This document shows positions 16,357 through 25,706 of a stretch of DNA of 43,761 nt, piece after piece; position 1 is the first letter of the stretch; each line of letters opens with the position of its first letter. A program made the translations under genes and the position numbers. The notes below the pieces were generated by a model. That model made no database searches and was not told the origin of the DNA. It worked only from the letters and a program-made list of their open reading frames with translations. Origin of the DNA: Seleniivibrio sp. (GTDB lineage Bacteria; Chrysiogenota; Deferribacteres; Deferribacterales; Geovibrionaceae); assembly GCF_021209385.1 (NCBI RefSeq), contig NZ_JAJOIL010000002.1, forward strand, positions 1 through 43,761. Direction: 5' to 3'.

Positions 16357-17640
16357 TTATCTGTGTTCCGTTTTCTCTATCAGATTGTAGAGATATCTGG
16401 ATTTGACCTGTTCGCTTGCCATGTAGCGTTTCACAGGCGGAAGTTTCAGTATAGCGCCGATAACAGCCGCCATAGCGCGATGTGAGAAGAGTGCTCTGTT
16501 GTCGAATATCAGGTTTTCCAGCCCGCCGCGCTCAACAGCCATCATAACCACCTTGTGAACGCCTGTTTCGGGTGTGATTACCCGTTTTTCGCGTGATTTA
16601 AGTTTGAGCGCGTCCGTTTTGCACCCGCGCAGGCAGACGCCGCAGCCGAGGCAGGTGTCTTCATTAAGTTTAGCCAGTTTCTTTTTAGGTTTATGCGGAT
16701 CGTTTGCGGAGACCATCGCCATAGCTTCCACGGGACAGAGTTCGGCGCATTTGCCGCATCCGGTGCATTTTTCCGTTTCTATTTCAGGCAGGAAGTTGGA
16801 TGTGTGGACAGGGTTCATTATGGCGAATTTGCGGGCGGCTATGAGCGCTTCGCAGCAGCATCCGCAGCAGTTGCAGATAAAGCTTACTTCCCGTTTGCTG
16901 TTCTCGCCGAACTGCACGAGGTTATGTTCGTATGCCTGTGCCAGCAGATCCATACATTCTGAAACGTCTATCTGTCTGGCATATCCGTGGCGTATCAGCG
17001 AACCGCCGACGTTGTTGAACGTCATGCATATGTCCATGGGCGCATCGCAGGCTTTTCCCATGTGCTGCATCTTGTGGCGGCAGTAACACATGCTGACACC
17101 TATGTGGCTGGCGGTCTTTATTACCTCCGTCGCGCGTTCATAGTCCAGAACGTAGAGGTTGTTGTCTTCGGAGAGCATTTCCTCGTTGACAAACGTGCGC
17201 CCCAGCTGGGTTTCGCCGTTGGTGAACAGGTTTTTTATGAAGTCCTCTTCAACGTTCATATACTGATAATAAAGCTGTCCGAGCAGTTCCTGATTGATGT
17301 CGCCCCGCGTGCGCATCATGGAAAACTCGAAAAAGCCCGCCATTGGGGGCGGCAGGACATAGGTCATCTGCCCGTTTTCAATGATGTCCATCAGAAGCAC
17401 CCTGTCGCAGAGTGCGTCGAGCTGTTTTCGAGCCTCAAGGTCGCTGACCTTCCATATTTTCGCCGCTTCCTCTGCTTTGAAGGGTTTTATAGGAAGCTGC
17501 GCAATGAGCGCAGCCTCTTTTTCAGTCATGAGTATTGAGAGTATCTTGAAGAGCGTTTCCGATGCCGGAGCGCCCTGTGGAAATCTGTTCAGTCTTTCGG
17601 CAAGACTGCTGTAGCCGTGTTTAGCTGTATGATGTGCCAT
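16357..17640 (-). CDS. Winged-helix plus [4Fe-4S] dicluster ferredoxin-domain protein
   Basis: A cytoplasmic iron-sulphur protein, 427 residues from ATG 17640 (GAGGA upstream). Residues about 25-120 look like a winged-helix domain ('LIAQLPIKPFKAEEAAKIWKVSDLEARKQLDAL'; quoted in parts, MarR/ArsR-like). The middle has a distinct Cys cluster, 'CYCRHKMQHMGKACDAPMDIC', and 'CNCCGCCCEAL'. The C-terminal third has two ferredoxin motifs, 'CTGCGKCAELCP' and 'CLGCGVCLRGC'. At least three clusters seem possible. Families with this layout appear as electron-transfer partners or redox-sensing proteins of unknown function. It begins 49 bases after the RND pump stop on the same strand with no terminator visible between, so co-transcription with the efflux pump is possible. 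Confidence 0.75.
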   Translation of the reverse strand: MAHHTAKHGYSSLAERLNRFPQGAPASETLFKILSILMTEKEAALIAQLPIKPFKAEEAAKIWKVSDLEARKQLDALCDRVLLMDIIENGQMTYVLPPPMAGFFEFSMMRTRGDINQELLGQLYYQYMNVEEDFIKNLFTNGETQLGRTFVNEEMLSEDNNLYVLDYERATEVIKTASHIGVSMCYCRHKMQHMGKACDAPMDICMTFNNVGGSLIRHGYARQIDVSECMDLLAQAYEHNLVQFGENSKREVSFICNCCGCCCEALIAARKFAIMNPVHTSNFLPEIETEKCTGCGKCAELCPVEAMAMVSANDPHKPKKKLAKLNEDTCLGCGVCLRGCKTDALKLKSREKRVITPETGVHKVVMMAVERGGLENLIFDNRALFSHRAMAAVIGAILKLPPVKRYMASEQVKSRYLYNLIEKTEHR

Positions 17641-17689
17641 ATCAGTTCCTCTGAAAAAAGTATAACCGATATGCACAATGATTTAAATA

Positions 17690-20600
17690 CTAAATATCTT
17701 CGTCTGCGACCTGCTTTTTCACTGTTGCCATAAGCCTGTAGGCGAGCGGCACTATCAGAAGGGTGAGCGTTGTCCCCAGAAGAAGCCCGCCGACAATTAC
17801 CCAGCCGAGCTGGTGACGGCTCTCCGCTCCCGCACCCTCTGCAAATGCAAGTGGTATGGAACCCAGAACCATAGCGGACGTTGTCATAAGAATGGGGCGG
17901 AGACGCAGTGTAGCGGCTTTTACGACTGCTTCCGTCTTGCTCAGTCCTGTAAGCTGAAGCTGGTTTGCGAATTCAACTATAAGTATGCCGTGCTTTGTGA
18001 TAAGCCCTATCAGGGTGATAAGTCCTATCTGGCTGTAAATGTTCAGTGTGTTGCCCGTCAGTTTCAGGGCGAGCAGTGCGCCCGTCATGGAAAGCGGAAC
18101 GGTGAGCATGATTATGAACGGGTCGATAAAGCTTTCAAACTGTGCCGAAAGCATGAGGTATATGAAAAGTATGGCGAGTATGAACGTGAACACAAGCCCG
18201 CCGCTTGATTCTCTGAATTCTCTGGATTCACCGTCGTAGTCAACGGTATAGTTTTCGGGGAGCATTTTGGATGCGGTCGCGTTCAGATAGTTCAGCGCCT
18301 CGCCGAGCGAATACCCTGCATTAAGGCTCGCGCTGACAACCGCCGCCCTCGACCTGTCGAAGTGGTTGAGCGACTGTGCAGTGATGCCCTCTCTGATGTC
18401 CACAAGGTTTGACAGCGGCACCATCTCTCCCGTACCTGAACGGACATACAGTCTGTCCAGATCCTGCGGAACGGTGCGTCTTGAGTCCTCTGTTTTAAGG
18501 ATAACGTCATACTGCTCGCTGTCCATTTTGAACTGTGTCACGGTGCTTCCGCTGAACATTGTTTCTATGGCGCGGTTTACATCCTCGACACTGATGCCCA
18601 TTGCCGCCGCCTTGTCCCTGTTAACGCTGACCTTAAGCTCCGGTGTGTTGAGTTTCAGGTCGCTTTTAACAGAAGACAGCATGGGGCTTTGGCTGACCTC
18701 GCGGATAAATTTCTCTGTTAAGGTGTTAAGTTCCGCGTATGAGGATGTTGTCTTTATTACAAACTGGACAGGCTGTTTCGTTGCCGAAAGTCCCAGTGAA
18801 GGCGGATTGATGGGAAACGCTCTTACATCGGGTATCATAGCCATTTTCGGAGCTATCTCCGCCGCAATATCCTGCTGTGAGCGTGTGCGCTCGTCCCATG
18901 TACGAAGCCTTATGACTGTCCTGCCGTCGGCGACAACAGGTGTTCCGACCCTTGTTTGAATGGCTGTCCGTTCGGGGATGGTTGCGTATATCTCTTCAAG
19001 TTTTCTTGCAGATTCCATTGAATAGGCTGGTGTTGCCCCGTCGGGTCCTGAGTATATGCCGAAGATAACGCTTCTGTCCTCAATGGGTGCAAGCTCCGAG
19101 GGCAGAGATTTCAGCAGGTAGAATCCGGTTGAAAACACTGCGATCATAACGATAATGCCTGGCAGCCACGATTTGATGGACACACGCAGAACTTTTTCAT
19201 AAGCGGAATCCATCGCGTCAAAGAATGCATCAGCCGCTTGGTTTAAACGATTTTTTGAATGGTTCTCCTTAAGCATCTTGGAGCACATCATCGGTGTAAG
19301 CGTCAGAGCTATGAAGCCCGATACTATAACCGCGCCTGCAAGTGTTATAGCGAACTCGGTGAACAGTTTGCCGGTTCTGCCCTGTGTGAAAGCCACCGGA
19401 ACGTAAACCGCGGCAAGGGTCAGCGTCATGGAGATGATAGGGAGCGAAATCTCTTTCATCCCTTCTATGGCTGCCTTGAAAGGTTTTGTACCACCCTCGA
19501 TGTGTCTGTGGATGTTTTCAAGAACGACGATTGCGTCATCCACAACAAGACCCACTGCGAGAACGAAAGCCAGAAGTGTCAGAGTGTTTATGGAGAAGCC
19601 AAGCCCCCACATGATAGCGAATGCACCCACAAGCGACACGGGTATCGTTACCAGAGGTATGATGGTTGAGCGGAGGTTTCTGAGGAAAAGGAAGATGATT
19701 ATTATGACCAGCAGAACGGCTTCGGATATTGCGCTGTAGACGTTCTTTATGGAGTGGTCAATGAAGACCGACGAATCGTATGTTATGAGCAGTTTCATGC
19801 CGTCGGGCAGAGTTTTGTTGATGTCCTCCACAACGACTTTAAGGTCTTTCGAGATATTCAGCGGGTTCGCCGTACTCTGTTTGACCACGCCCATACCGAT
19901 GGCGTTCTTACCGTCCAGTCTGTAAAAAGACCTCTGGTCTTCTATGCCCATTTCAACATGACCTATATCTTTGATACGCAGGAGATATCCGTTTCTATCG
20001 GCAATTACGATGTTTGCAAATTCTTCAGGTTTGTTCAGCCCTGTTTCGGCGAGAACGGAAAATTCTCTTGTCTGACTTTCAACCCTTCCGCCGGGGACTT
20101 CAAGGTTCTGTGCGGATACGGCATTTTTAACGTCGGCAACGGTAACTCCCGCCGCCGCCATTCTGTCGGGATCGAGCCAGACACGCATGGCGTATCTTCT
20201 TTCGCCGTATATGTTTGCCGCGGCGACACCGTCTATAAGCTCGATACGTTTGACGATGAATCTGCTCATGTAGTCCGATATCTGCGCTGGTGAATGTTTT
20301 GTGCTGGTGACCGTCAGAAAGATGATGGGGGACGCATCCGCCTCCACCTTTGTTATGACAGGTTCGTCAATATCGTCCGGCAGTGAGCCGCGCACACGCC
20401 CGACTCTGTCGCGGATATCCGCTGCAGCGTCGCCCGGGTCGATGTTCATATTAAACACGACCGTGATGTTGCTCTGTTCCTGCCTGCTCTGTGATGTGAT
20501 GCTCTTTATGCCGTCGATACCAGAGATACGGTCTTCAATTACCTTAGTAACCCTGCTTTCGATGATGTCGGGGCTTGCTCCGGTATACGTCGTCTGAATT

Positions 20601-20737
20601 GAGACCGTGGGTTCGTCTATGTTCGGATACTCTCTCACTGTCAGTTCGCTGTATGCCACAAAACCTATGAGGAGTATGATAAGGCTTAAAACTGTTGCGA
20701 GAACAGGCTTGCGGATAGTTATTTCGGACAGTTTCAT
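17690..20737 (-). CDS. RND multidrug efflux pump, inner-membrane subunit (HAE-1/AcrB-like)
   Basis: A proton-driven trimeric efflux transporter, 1015 residues, a little shorter than AcrB. It begins with the typical 'MKLSEITIRKPVLATVLSL' helix, has two large periplasmic loops and twelve helices. The TM4 proton-relay aspartates are present ('VGLVVDDAIVVLENI'). The matching second-half landmarks 'SQIGLITLIGLITKHGILIVEFANQ' (shown in full sequence as TM10) and 'RLRPILMTTSAMVLGSIPLA' are intact. The start overlaps the adaptor gene by four bases (ATGA). No outer-membrane channel gene adjoins; the only candidate in the window is the NodT-type lipoprotein at 28048. Confidence 0.95.
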   Translation of the reverse strand: MKLSEITIRKPVLATVLSLIILLIGFVAYSELTVREYPNIDEPTVSIQTTYTGASPDIIESRVTKVIEDRISGIDGIKSITSQSRQEQSNITVVFNMNIDPGDAAADIRDRVGRVRGSLPDDIDEPVITKVEADASPIIFLTVTSTKHSPAQISDYMSRFIVKRIELIDGVAAANIYGERRYAMRVWLDPDRMAAAGVTVADVKNAVSAQNLEVPGGRVESQTREFSVLAETGLNKPEEFANIVIADRNGYLLRIKDIGHVEMGIEDQRSFYRLDGKNAIGMGVVKQSTANPLNISKDLKVVVEDINKTLPDGMKLLITYDSSVFIDHSIKNVYSAISEAVLLVIIIIFLFLRNLRSTIIPLVTIPVSLVGAFAIMWGLGFSINTLTLLAFVLAVGLVVDDAIVVLENIHRHIEGGTKPFKAAIEGMKEISLPIISMTLTLAAVYVPVAFTQGRTGKLFTEFAITLAGAVIVSGFIALTLTPMMCSKMLKENHSKNRLNQAADAFFDAMDSAYEKVLRVSIKSWLPGIIVMIAVFSTGFYLLKSLPSELAPIEDRSVIFGIYSGPDGATPAYSMESARKLEEIYATIPERTAIQTRVGTPVVADGRTVIRLRTWDERTRSQQDIAAEIAPKMAMIPDVRAFPINPPSLGLSATKQPVQFVIKTTSSYAELNTLTEKFIREVSQSPMLSSVKSDLKLNTPELKVSVNRDKAAAMGISVEDVNRAIETMFSGSTVTQFKMDSEQYDVILKTEDSRRTVPQDLDRLYVRSGTGEMVPLSNLVDIREGITAQSLNHFDRSRAAVVSASLNAGYSLGEALNYLNATASKMLPENYTVDYDGESREFRESSGGLVFTFILAILFIYLMLSAQFESFIDPFIIMLTVPLSMTGALLALKLTGNTLNIYSQIGLITLIGLITKHGILIVEFANQLQLTGLSKTEAVVKAATLRLRPILMTTSAMVLGSIPLAFAEGAGAESRHQLGWVIVGGLLLGTTLTLLIVPLAYRLMATVKKQVADEDI

Positions 20738-21855
20738 TTCACAGACCCTTTTTCATCCTCTGCGGGAGTGACCTTGTCTCCGTCCTTTATCCTGTCCTGT
20801 CCCTTTGTAATTATAATGTCGCCGGCTTTCAGTCCCGCAGTGACCTCGACGAAACCTGTTATCCTGTTTCCTGTTGTCACTTTGGTCTGAACGGCGATGC
20901 CGTTGTTGTATATGAATACCGATTTGCCGGATGCGTTCTGGGTTATTGCTGATTCGGGAATGAATAGGGCGTTTTCACGCTCCTCTGTTTCAATGCTTAT
21001 CTGCGCGAACATGCCAGGGTGAAGCTCTCCGCCTGTGTTTTTGATTATTCCGCGTACTGTCAGGCTTCTGCTCTGCTGATCTATCTTCGGGTCGATGGCG
21101 TATATCCTGCCTGAAAACACCCTGTCAGGATATGCGTCCGTTGTCGCTGTGAATGTCTGCGAGATTCTTATTTTTGAAATGTCCGTCTGGGGAACGCTGA
21201 ACTGTACTTTTACGGCTGAGATGTCTTCAAGGTTGACTATCTGGGTTCCAGCCTGAATATAGTTTCCTGCACTCACCTGCCTGAGACCCACTGTGCCGGA
21301 GAACGGTGCTTTTATGGTTGTTTTCACAAGCTCGGCTTTGACAAGGCGTACCTGCGCCTCGCTTCTTTGCCAGTCTGCAAAGGCAATGTCCCTGTCCTGT
21401 CTGGATACTGCGCCGGATTCCACAAGGTCTTCCGCGCGTCTGTATTTCGCTTCGTTCAGCGTGCGGTCTGTTTCCGCGCTGTCAAGCTCCGCTTTCAGAG
21501 TGGAATCGTCGATGCGGACAAGCACCTGTCCGGCTTTAACTTTCTGACCTTCAGAAAAAAGAATGTCTGTGATGCGTCCAGCCGTTTCGGATGTTATGAC
21601 AACCGACTCGTTTGACATGATGTTTCCAACAGAAAAAACTGCGTGTCCGGTGCTGCGGAATGCAACAGGCGCTGTTTCAACATATGCCTTTTTTTCTTTG
21701 GGCTTTTGCGCGTCTTTCTGTTTTCCCTGTGAAAAAACTTTTCCGCCGGACAAAAAGAAAGCCGCACAGAGTATTGCTACAGCTGCCGCCGCTATTATGG
21801 CTTTGGTTTTAGCCGGATTTTTCCAGTCCGACTTTTGTTTAACTCTCTCTTCCAT
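20734..21855 (-). CDS. RND efflux periplasmic adaptor subunit (membrane fusion protein)
   Basis: Links the RND pump to an outer-membrane channel. It has 373 residues: an N-terminal anchor helix (about 16-34), a lipoyl-like half ('ITDILFSEGQKVKAGQVLVRID'; quoted in part), a short coiled-coil hairpin (about 120-165), the second lipoyl half ('TIKAPFSGTVGLRQVSAGNYI') and a beta-barrel domain. ATG 21855 has a GGGGGAG site upstream. The first codons are rich in K and E, as expected for a cytoplasmic tip before the anchor. It is the first gene of the minus-strand pump operon. Confidence 0.93.
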   Translation of the reverse strand: MEERVKQKSDWKNPAKTKAIIAAAAVAILCAAFFLSGGKVFSQGKQKDAQKPKEKKAYVETAPVAFRSTGHAVFSVGNIMSNESVVITSETAGRITDILFSEGQKVKAGQVLVRIDDSTLKAELDSAETDRTLNEAKYRRAEDLVESGAVSRQDRDIAFADWQRSEAQVRLVKAELVKTTIKAPFSGTVGLRQVSAGNYIQAGTQIVNLEDISAVKVQFSVPQTDISKIRISQTFTATTDAYPDRVFSGRIYAIDPKIDQQSRSLTVRGIIKNTGGELHPGMFAQISIETEERENALFIPESAITQNASGKSVFIYNNGIAVQTKVTTGNRITGFVEVTAGLKAGDIIITKGQDRIKDGDKVTPAEDEKGSVK

Positions 21856-22170
21856 GTTTATTTACTCCCCCGTCAGGCAATAGCTTAATATTAAAGACGG
21901 AGGAATGGAATAAAAATTCATATTATGAAGAAAATTTGCAGAAAAAGAGAGTTGTTTGTCCTGAAAAAGATATTTCGGAAATCCTGTGCCGTTGACTTAA
22001 AATCGTGCGCGGTATTCTTTGTTTATTCTTTTGCTATGTATTACTAAGTTATAATATATAGTTGCGTTATTTTTGCATAATTACCTGATAAATATTGACT
22101 TTTTTATCATTATGCTTAATTGTATATAACGTAATCGGAGTTTTGTAAATTATATATACGGGGGAAGACC
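21856..22170. promoter_or_regulatory. Divergent AT-rich control region with a nested dyad
   Basis: No gene is seen in these 315 bases between the RND adaptor (-) and the radical SAM gene (+). A nested inverted repeat occupies 22075-22115: outer arms GCATAAT (22075-22081) and ATTATGC (22109-22115), inner arms GATAAA (22087-22092) and TTTATC (22103-22108). TATAAT-like boxes occur around 22050-22062. The dyad could be an operator for either gene. A GGGGGAAG ribosome site lies at the right edge. Confidence 0.45.
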
Positions 22171-23952
22171 GTGAAGTGTAACGTATGCGAGATAGGATGC
22201 TCTGTGAGCGAGGGTGCAGGTGGAGCCTGCGGGCGATATACTGTTGAGAACGGAAAAATCACGGAGCTTTTTCCCCACAGCTATCTTGTGGTCTGCCCTA
22301 TCTCAGCTGAAACTATGCCGGTCATGAACTTTTACCCCGGAGCAAAGTTTCTCCAGATAAGCACCAGCGGGTGCAACTTCGACTGCGGCGGGTGCGTTGC
22401 CACCGTCTGCGCAAAGGAGATGAACGCCGACAGCAGTGCCATGAAAAAACTTACCCCTGAACAGATAATTCAAAAGGCATTTGCGCAGGAGTGCGCAGGA
22501 ATAGCGTTTCTGATGAACGATCCGCTGGCTTCATTCCACACTTTTCTGGAAGTTGCGAAGCTGGCAAAAAATAACGGGCTTCTCGTCGGCTGTTCGTCAA
22601 ACGGGTATTTCACGGAAGATTCGCTGAGCGGGATTTCGGATTATCTTGATTTTATCAACATAGGTATAAAGGGTTTGAATGACGCAGACTACAGAGCCTG
22701 CGGAGCGCCTTCGTACCTGCCTGTTATGCGCAATATACGGCTGTTTCATGAAAAGGGTGTACATGTTGAGGCGGCATGCATGCACAAAAAAGGCGGCGAA
22801 GAGACCGCGGTCAGCATAGCACAGGCTGTTGCCGCTGTTTCCAAAGAGATTCCGTTGCAGGTGATGCGGTTCATTCCTCTGGACGAGGCAGACATTACCG
22901 ATGAACCCACCATAGCGGAATCAGAAGCTCTGATAGAGCGAATGAAAGAGATACTGGACTATGTATATCTTTTCAACTCCCCCGGCACCGACTGTATCAA
23001 CACCTATTGTCCTGAATGCGGTAAGCTGATATTCGAGCGGGATTTTTACGGTCCCATGGGTTCAAAGCTCCGCGCATCGCACATAGGGCACGATGAAAAG
23101 AACTGTCCGAAATGCGGACACGCGCTGAAGCTTGAGGGTGATGTTGCGAAAAGGTCTTTCAACGAAAACGATTTCGAGGGCGGATACCCGTTCACCCGCG
23201 CTCTTGAGATAATAGAGGGAACGCTCGCCGCAATAGGCGTGCGCGACAGGAAAAAGATAATAAAATGCTGGGCGGATACGCTGAACGACGGCGGTCTGAC
23301 CCGTTTTCACGGAAATATCCAGAGTTTTGACAAATATGCGGACACAATTAAGTATTTCGGAAAACTGACAGGACATGTTGACGGTGCAGAGAGACTTGTC
23401 AGGTATATGCGCGATAAGATAGATATCATCAGTGAAGGGGCAGCTGGAGCCGCCTATAAACCTTCTGTGTATTATGTGATGAGTTCACCCCTTTTCGCCC
23501 TTGAGCCGGGCAGGCTTGAAAACTGGCTGGTGGAGATGGCTGGCGGCGTGAGCCTTAACAGAGGTATGGACTGCGAGGGCAGACCGGGCATGAGGATAAA
23601 ACCTGAAAGGCTGAACGAGTTAAACCCCGACGTGATATTCATCTCTTCGTTCATGCATGCGGAGCTGGACGATTTCTACAGTCTTTGCGACAGGCACTCA
23701 ATCATGACCAATGCAGTGGAAAACGGACGCGTCTATAACCACGTTGCACCCTGTTTCGACTTCGGAAGTCCCCGCTGGGTGCTTGGATTGATGCATATAG
23801 CGAATTGTCTGCATCCGGAGGTTTTCGGGTTTGACATAAAGGCGGAGGCGAAAGAGTTTTATGCGCTTTTCTACGGAATAGATTTCAGAGCGGAAGATGT
23901 TAACCGTTCATTTGCGAAACCCAGCAGAACATGGGAGTATTCAATGTTCTGA
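22171..23952 (+). CDS. Radical SAM protein (AmmeMemoRadiSam/PflA-like) fused to a periplasmic-binding-protein-like domain
   Basis: A 593-residue protein, GTG start with GGGGGAAG upstream and no signal peptide, so cytoplasmic. Residues 3-20 hold four cysteines (C3, C6, C10, C20) as in AmmeMemoRadiSam-type enzymes. The radical SAM cluster is C68-x3-C72-x2-C75 in 'SGCNFDCGGC'. The SAM-binding barrel runs to about 275. A zinc-ribbon-like pair follows (C280/C283 and C312/C315). A helical segment leads to residues about 430-590, which resemble the Fe3+-siderophore/BtuF-type binding fold ('RIKPERLNELNPDVIFISSF', 'NGRVYNHVAPCFDFGSPRW'). A binding-protein fold without export on a radical enzyme is unusual; it may bind a cobalamin, haem or iron-chelate ligand. 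The substrate is unknown. Confidence 0.8.
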   Translation: MKCNVCEIGCSVSEGAGGACGRYTVENGKITELFPHSYLVVCPISAETMPVMNFYPGAKFLQISTSGCNFDCGGCVATVCAKEMNADSSAMKKLTPEQIIQKAFAQECAGIAFLMNDPLASFHTFLEVAKLAKNNGLLVGCSSNGYFTEDSLSGISDYLDFINIGIKGLNDADYRACGAPSYLPVMRNIRLFHEKGVHVEAACMHKKGGEETAVSIAQAVAAVSKEIPLQVMRFIPLDEADITDEPTIAESEALIERMKEILDYVYLFNSPGTDCINTYCPECGKLIFERDFYGPMGSKLRASHIGHDEKNCPKCGHALKLEGDVAKRSFNENDFEGGYPFTRALEIIEGTLAAIGVRDRKKIIKCWADTLNDGGLTRFHGNIQSFDKYADTIKYFGKLTGHVDGAERLVRYMRDKIDIISEGAAGAAYKPSVYYVMSSPLFALEPGRLENWLVEMAGGVSLNRGMDCEGRPGMRIKPERLNELNPDVIFISSFMHAELDDFYSLCDRHSIMTNAVENGRVYNHVAPCFDFGSPRWVLGLMHIANCLHPEVFGFDIKAEAKEFYALFYGIDFRAEDVNRSFAKPSRTWEYSMF

Positions 23953-24041
23953 GGTTAACGCTTTGCAACGCCTGTTGTTAAGTTTCATCTCAAAGTAAAA
24001 TCAAATATACTATTCTGTCATTCTTTATAATATAATAAACT

Positions 24042-25691
24042 ATGTTTAATTATCACAATTATTCACTTAACGGCATCTCATATGTCATGCTTTTCTTTCT
24101 GTGCCTTCATTCCGGTGTTCTGTACGGTACTCTGAAACGCATCGACAGACCGTCACTTCGCCTTTTTGCAGCATACATGTTGCTGGCATGGGTTCATTGC
24201 GCGTCATATTTCATGCAGATATCTGCTTTAACTCTCGATGTGAAGCTGTTCTGGGCAAATATAAAGGTTTCTATGCTGTGCGTAAGTCCGGTTGTATGGC
24301 TTTATTTCACTTATATGCTGACAAACAATAAATATCTTAATAAAAAGATAACCGCTGTGCTTCTGACCATAGCTTTTCTGAACATGTATGTGATCTGGAA
24401 CGACCAGACACTCCATCTTTTCCGTGAATCTGTGGAACTGTATAAGATTTCCGACAGTATTTCCATAATGAAGCCGAAGTTCGGTATATGGTTTTTGAGC
24501 ATATATATCTGGTCTTTGTATATTCCGGTTCTGGTTTCCATTCTCATGTTTCTTGCCGCCTATATAAATACCGGAAAGTATGGAAGATTTCTTTACGGTA
24601 TAATGATCGTTGCCATGGTGTTTGCCCTCATTGCAGGGATTCCGCAGGTTGTAGGGCTTACATATATAGATTCGTATGCCATATCAATCGGTCTGACAGC
24701 CATCGTTTATTTCATTCTGGTGCATAAATTTCATATCTTCGGTATTGTGCCGCTATCGAACAGCGATATCGTTGATATGGTTGAAGCAGGAATATTAATA
24801 TACGGCAGCACCGGAAAACTTGTTGAAGCGAACTCCGCCGCCGGATCTGTTTTTGAAACAGAGGAGCAGATGTCGCTTCTGGAATCAGCTTGCCGGGTGC
24901 TCAAACTGGATCCGTATAAATCTGGCGGTGATACAGATATCCCGATTTCCGAGATATCTTCAGGCGACAGAATATACACGGCAAAACTGAAAACTGTTAA
25001 AGGGTATAACGGAAATATCGACGGATATATAATCTTCATCAACGACGCCACCGAGCATTACAAACTTGTGCAGGTGCAGAAGGACAAGGCTCTTGCGGAG
25101 CAGAAAAGCGCAATCATAAGCGACATACACGACAATATCAGCGGCAGTGTAAGTGTCATAAGTATTCTGGCTGCCGGCGCTATTGAAGACGGGTATGACA
25201 GGAAAACCGTTCTGGAGAAGATACGCAGTATCTCCGCCGATACATGCGAAGAGGTTCGTTTCATGATGAACACATACGAGCGGCGCAGGTTTGTATACAA
25301 AGACCTTGTGTCGGATATGCAGAACGTCGGAAACATGCTGACAGACGGAACCCGTATAGATTTTACAATGACGTCAAATCTGATGACCGATATGAAATAT
25401 CAGGAGATATCTTTTGACGTATATATTAATCTGATCAGGCTTTTTAAGGAATGTGTAATCAACTGTGTCAAACATTCGGGAGCGAGAACCCTTCATACCG
25501 AGGTGCAGATCGCCGGCGGAAGCGTTTCTCTGCTTATCAGAGACGACGGATGCGGTTTCCACGGCGACGTGAAAAAGGGCAGGGGACTTAAGAACATGCA
25601 TAACAGGGCAAAAAGCATAGGCGGCGAGTTGGTGTTCGACGGCTCCTCAGGAACTGTTGTGCGTTGCATTGTGCCTTTGAAGGAAGGCTGA
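24042..25691 (+). CDS. Orphan histidine kinase: 7TM N-terminus, PAS, NarX/LiaS-type kinase core
   Basis: A 549-residue membrane sensor kinase. Residues about 10-230 form seven or so helices (7TMR-HisK-like). A PAS-like domain covers about 238-342. The phosphoacceptor box 'SDIHDNISGSVSVI' puts His at 363 and is of the HisKA_3 type. The ATPase part has an N-box-like 'LFKECVINCVKHSGA', G1 'IRDDGCGF' and G2 'GRGLKNMHNRAKSIGG'. This kinase class normally signals to LuxR/NarL-type regulators, and none is nearby. The adjacent sigma-54 activator has a GAF domain instead of a receiver. No Shine-Dalgarno site precedes ATG 24042, but two overlapping TATAAT boxes (24026-24036) do, so a very short leader is possible. 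Confidence 0.82.
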   Translation: MFNYHNYSLNGISYVMLFFLCLHSGVLYGTLKRIDRPSLRLFAAYMLLAWVHCASYFMQISALTLDVKLFWANIKVSMLCVSPVVWLYFTYMLTNNKYLNKKITAVLLTIAFLNMYVIWNDQTLHLFRESVELYKISDSISIMKPKFGIWFLSIYIWSLYIPVLVSILMFLAAYINTGKYGRFLYGIMIVAMVFALIAGIPQVVGLTYIDSYAISIGLTAIVYFILVHKFHIFGIVPLSNSDIVDMVEAGILIYGSTGKLVEANSAAGSVFETEEQMSLLESACRVLKLDPYKSGGDTDIPISEISSGDRIYTAKLKTVKGYNGNIDGYIIFINDATEHYKLVQVQKDKALAEQKSAIISDIHDNISGSVSVISILAAGAIEDGYDRKTVLEKIRSISADTCEEVRFMMNTYERRRFVYKDLVSDMQNVGNMLTDGTRIDFTMTSNLMTDMKYQEISFDVYINLIRLFKECVINCVKHSGARTLHTEVQIAGGSVSLLIRDDGCGFHGDVKKGRGLKNMHNRAKSIGGELVFDGSSGTVVRCIVPLKEG

Positions 25692-25706
25692 CAGAACTGC
25701 ATTCCT

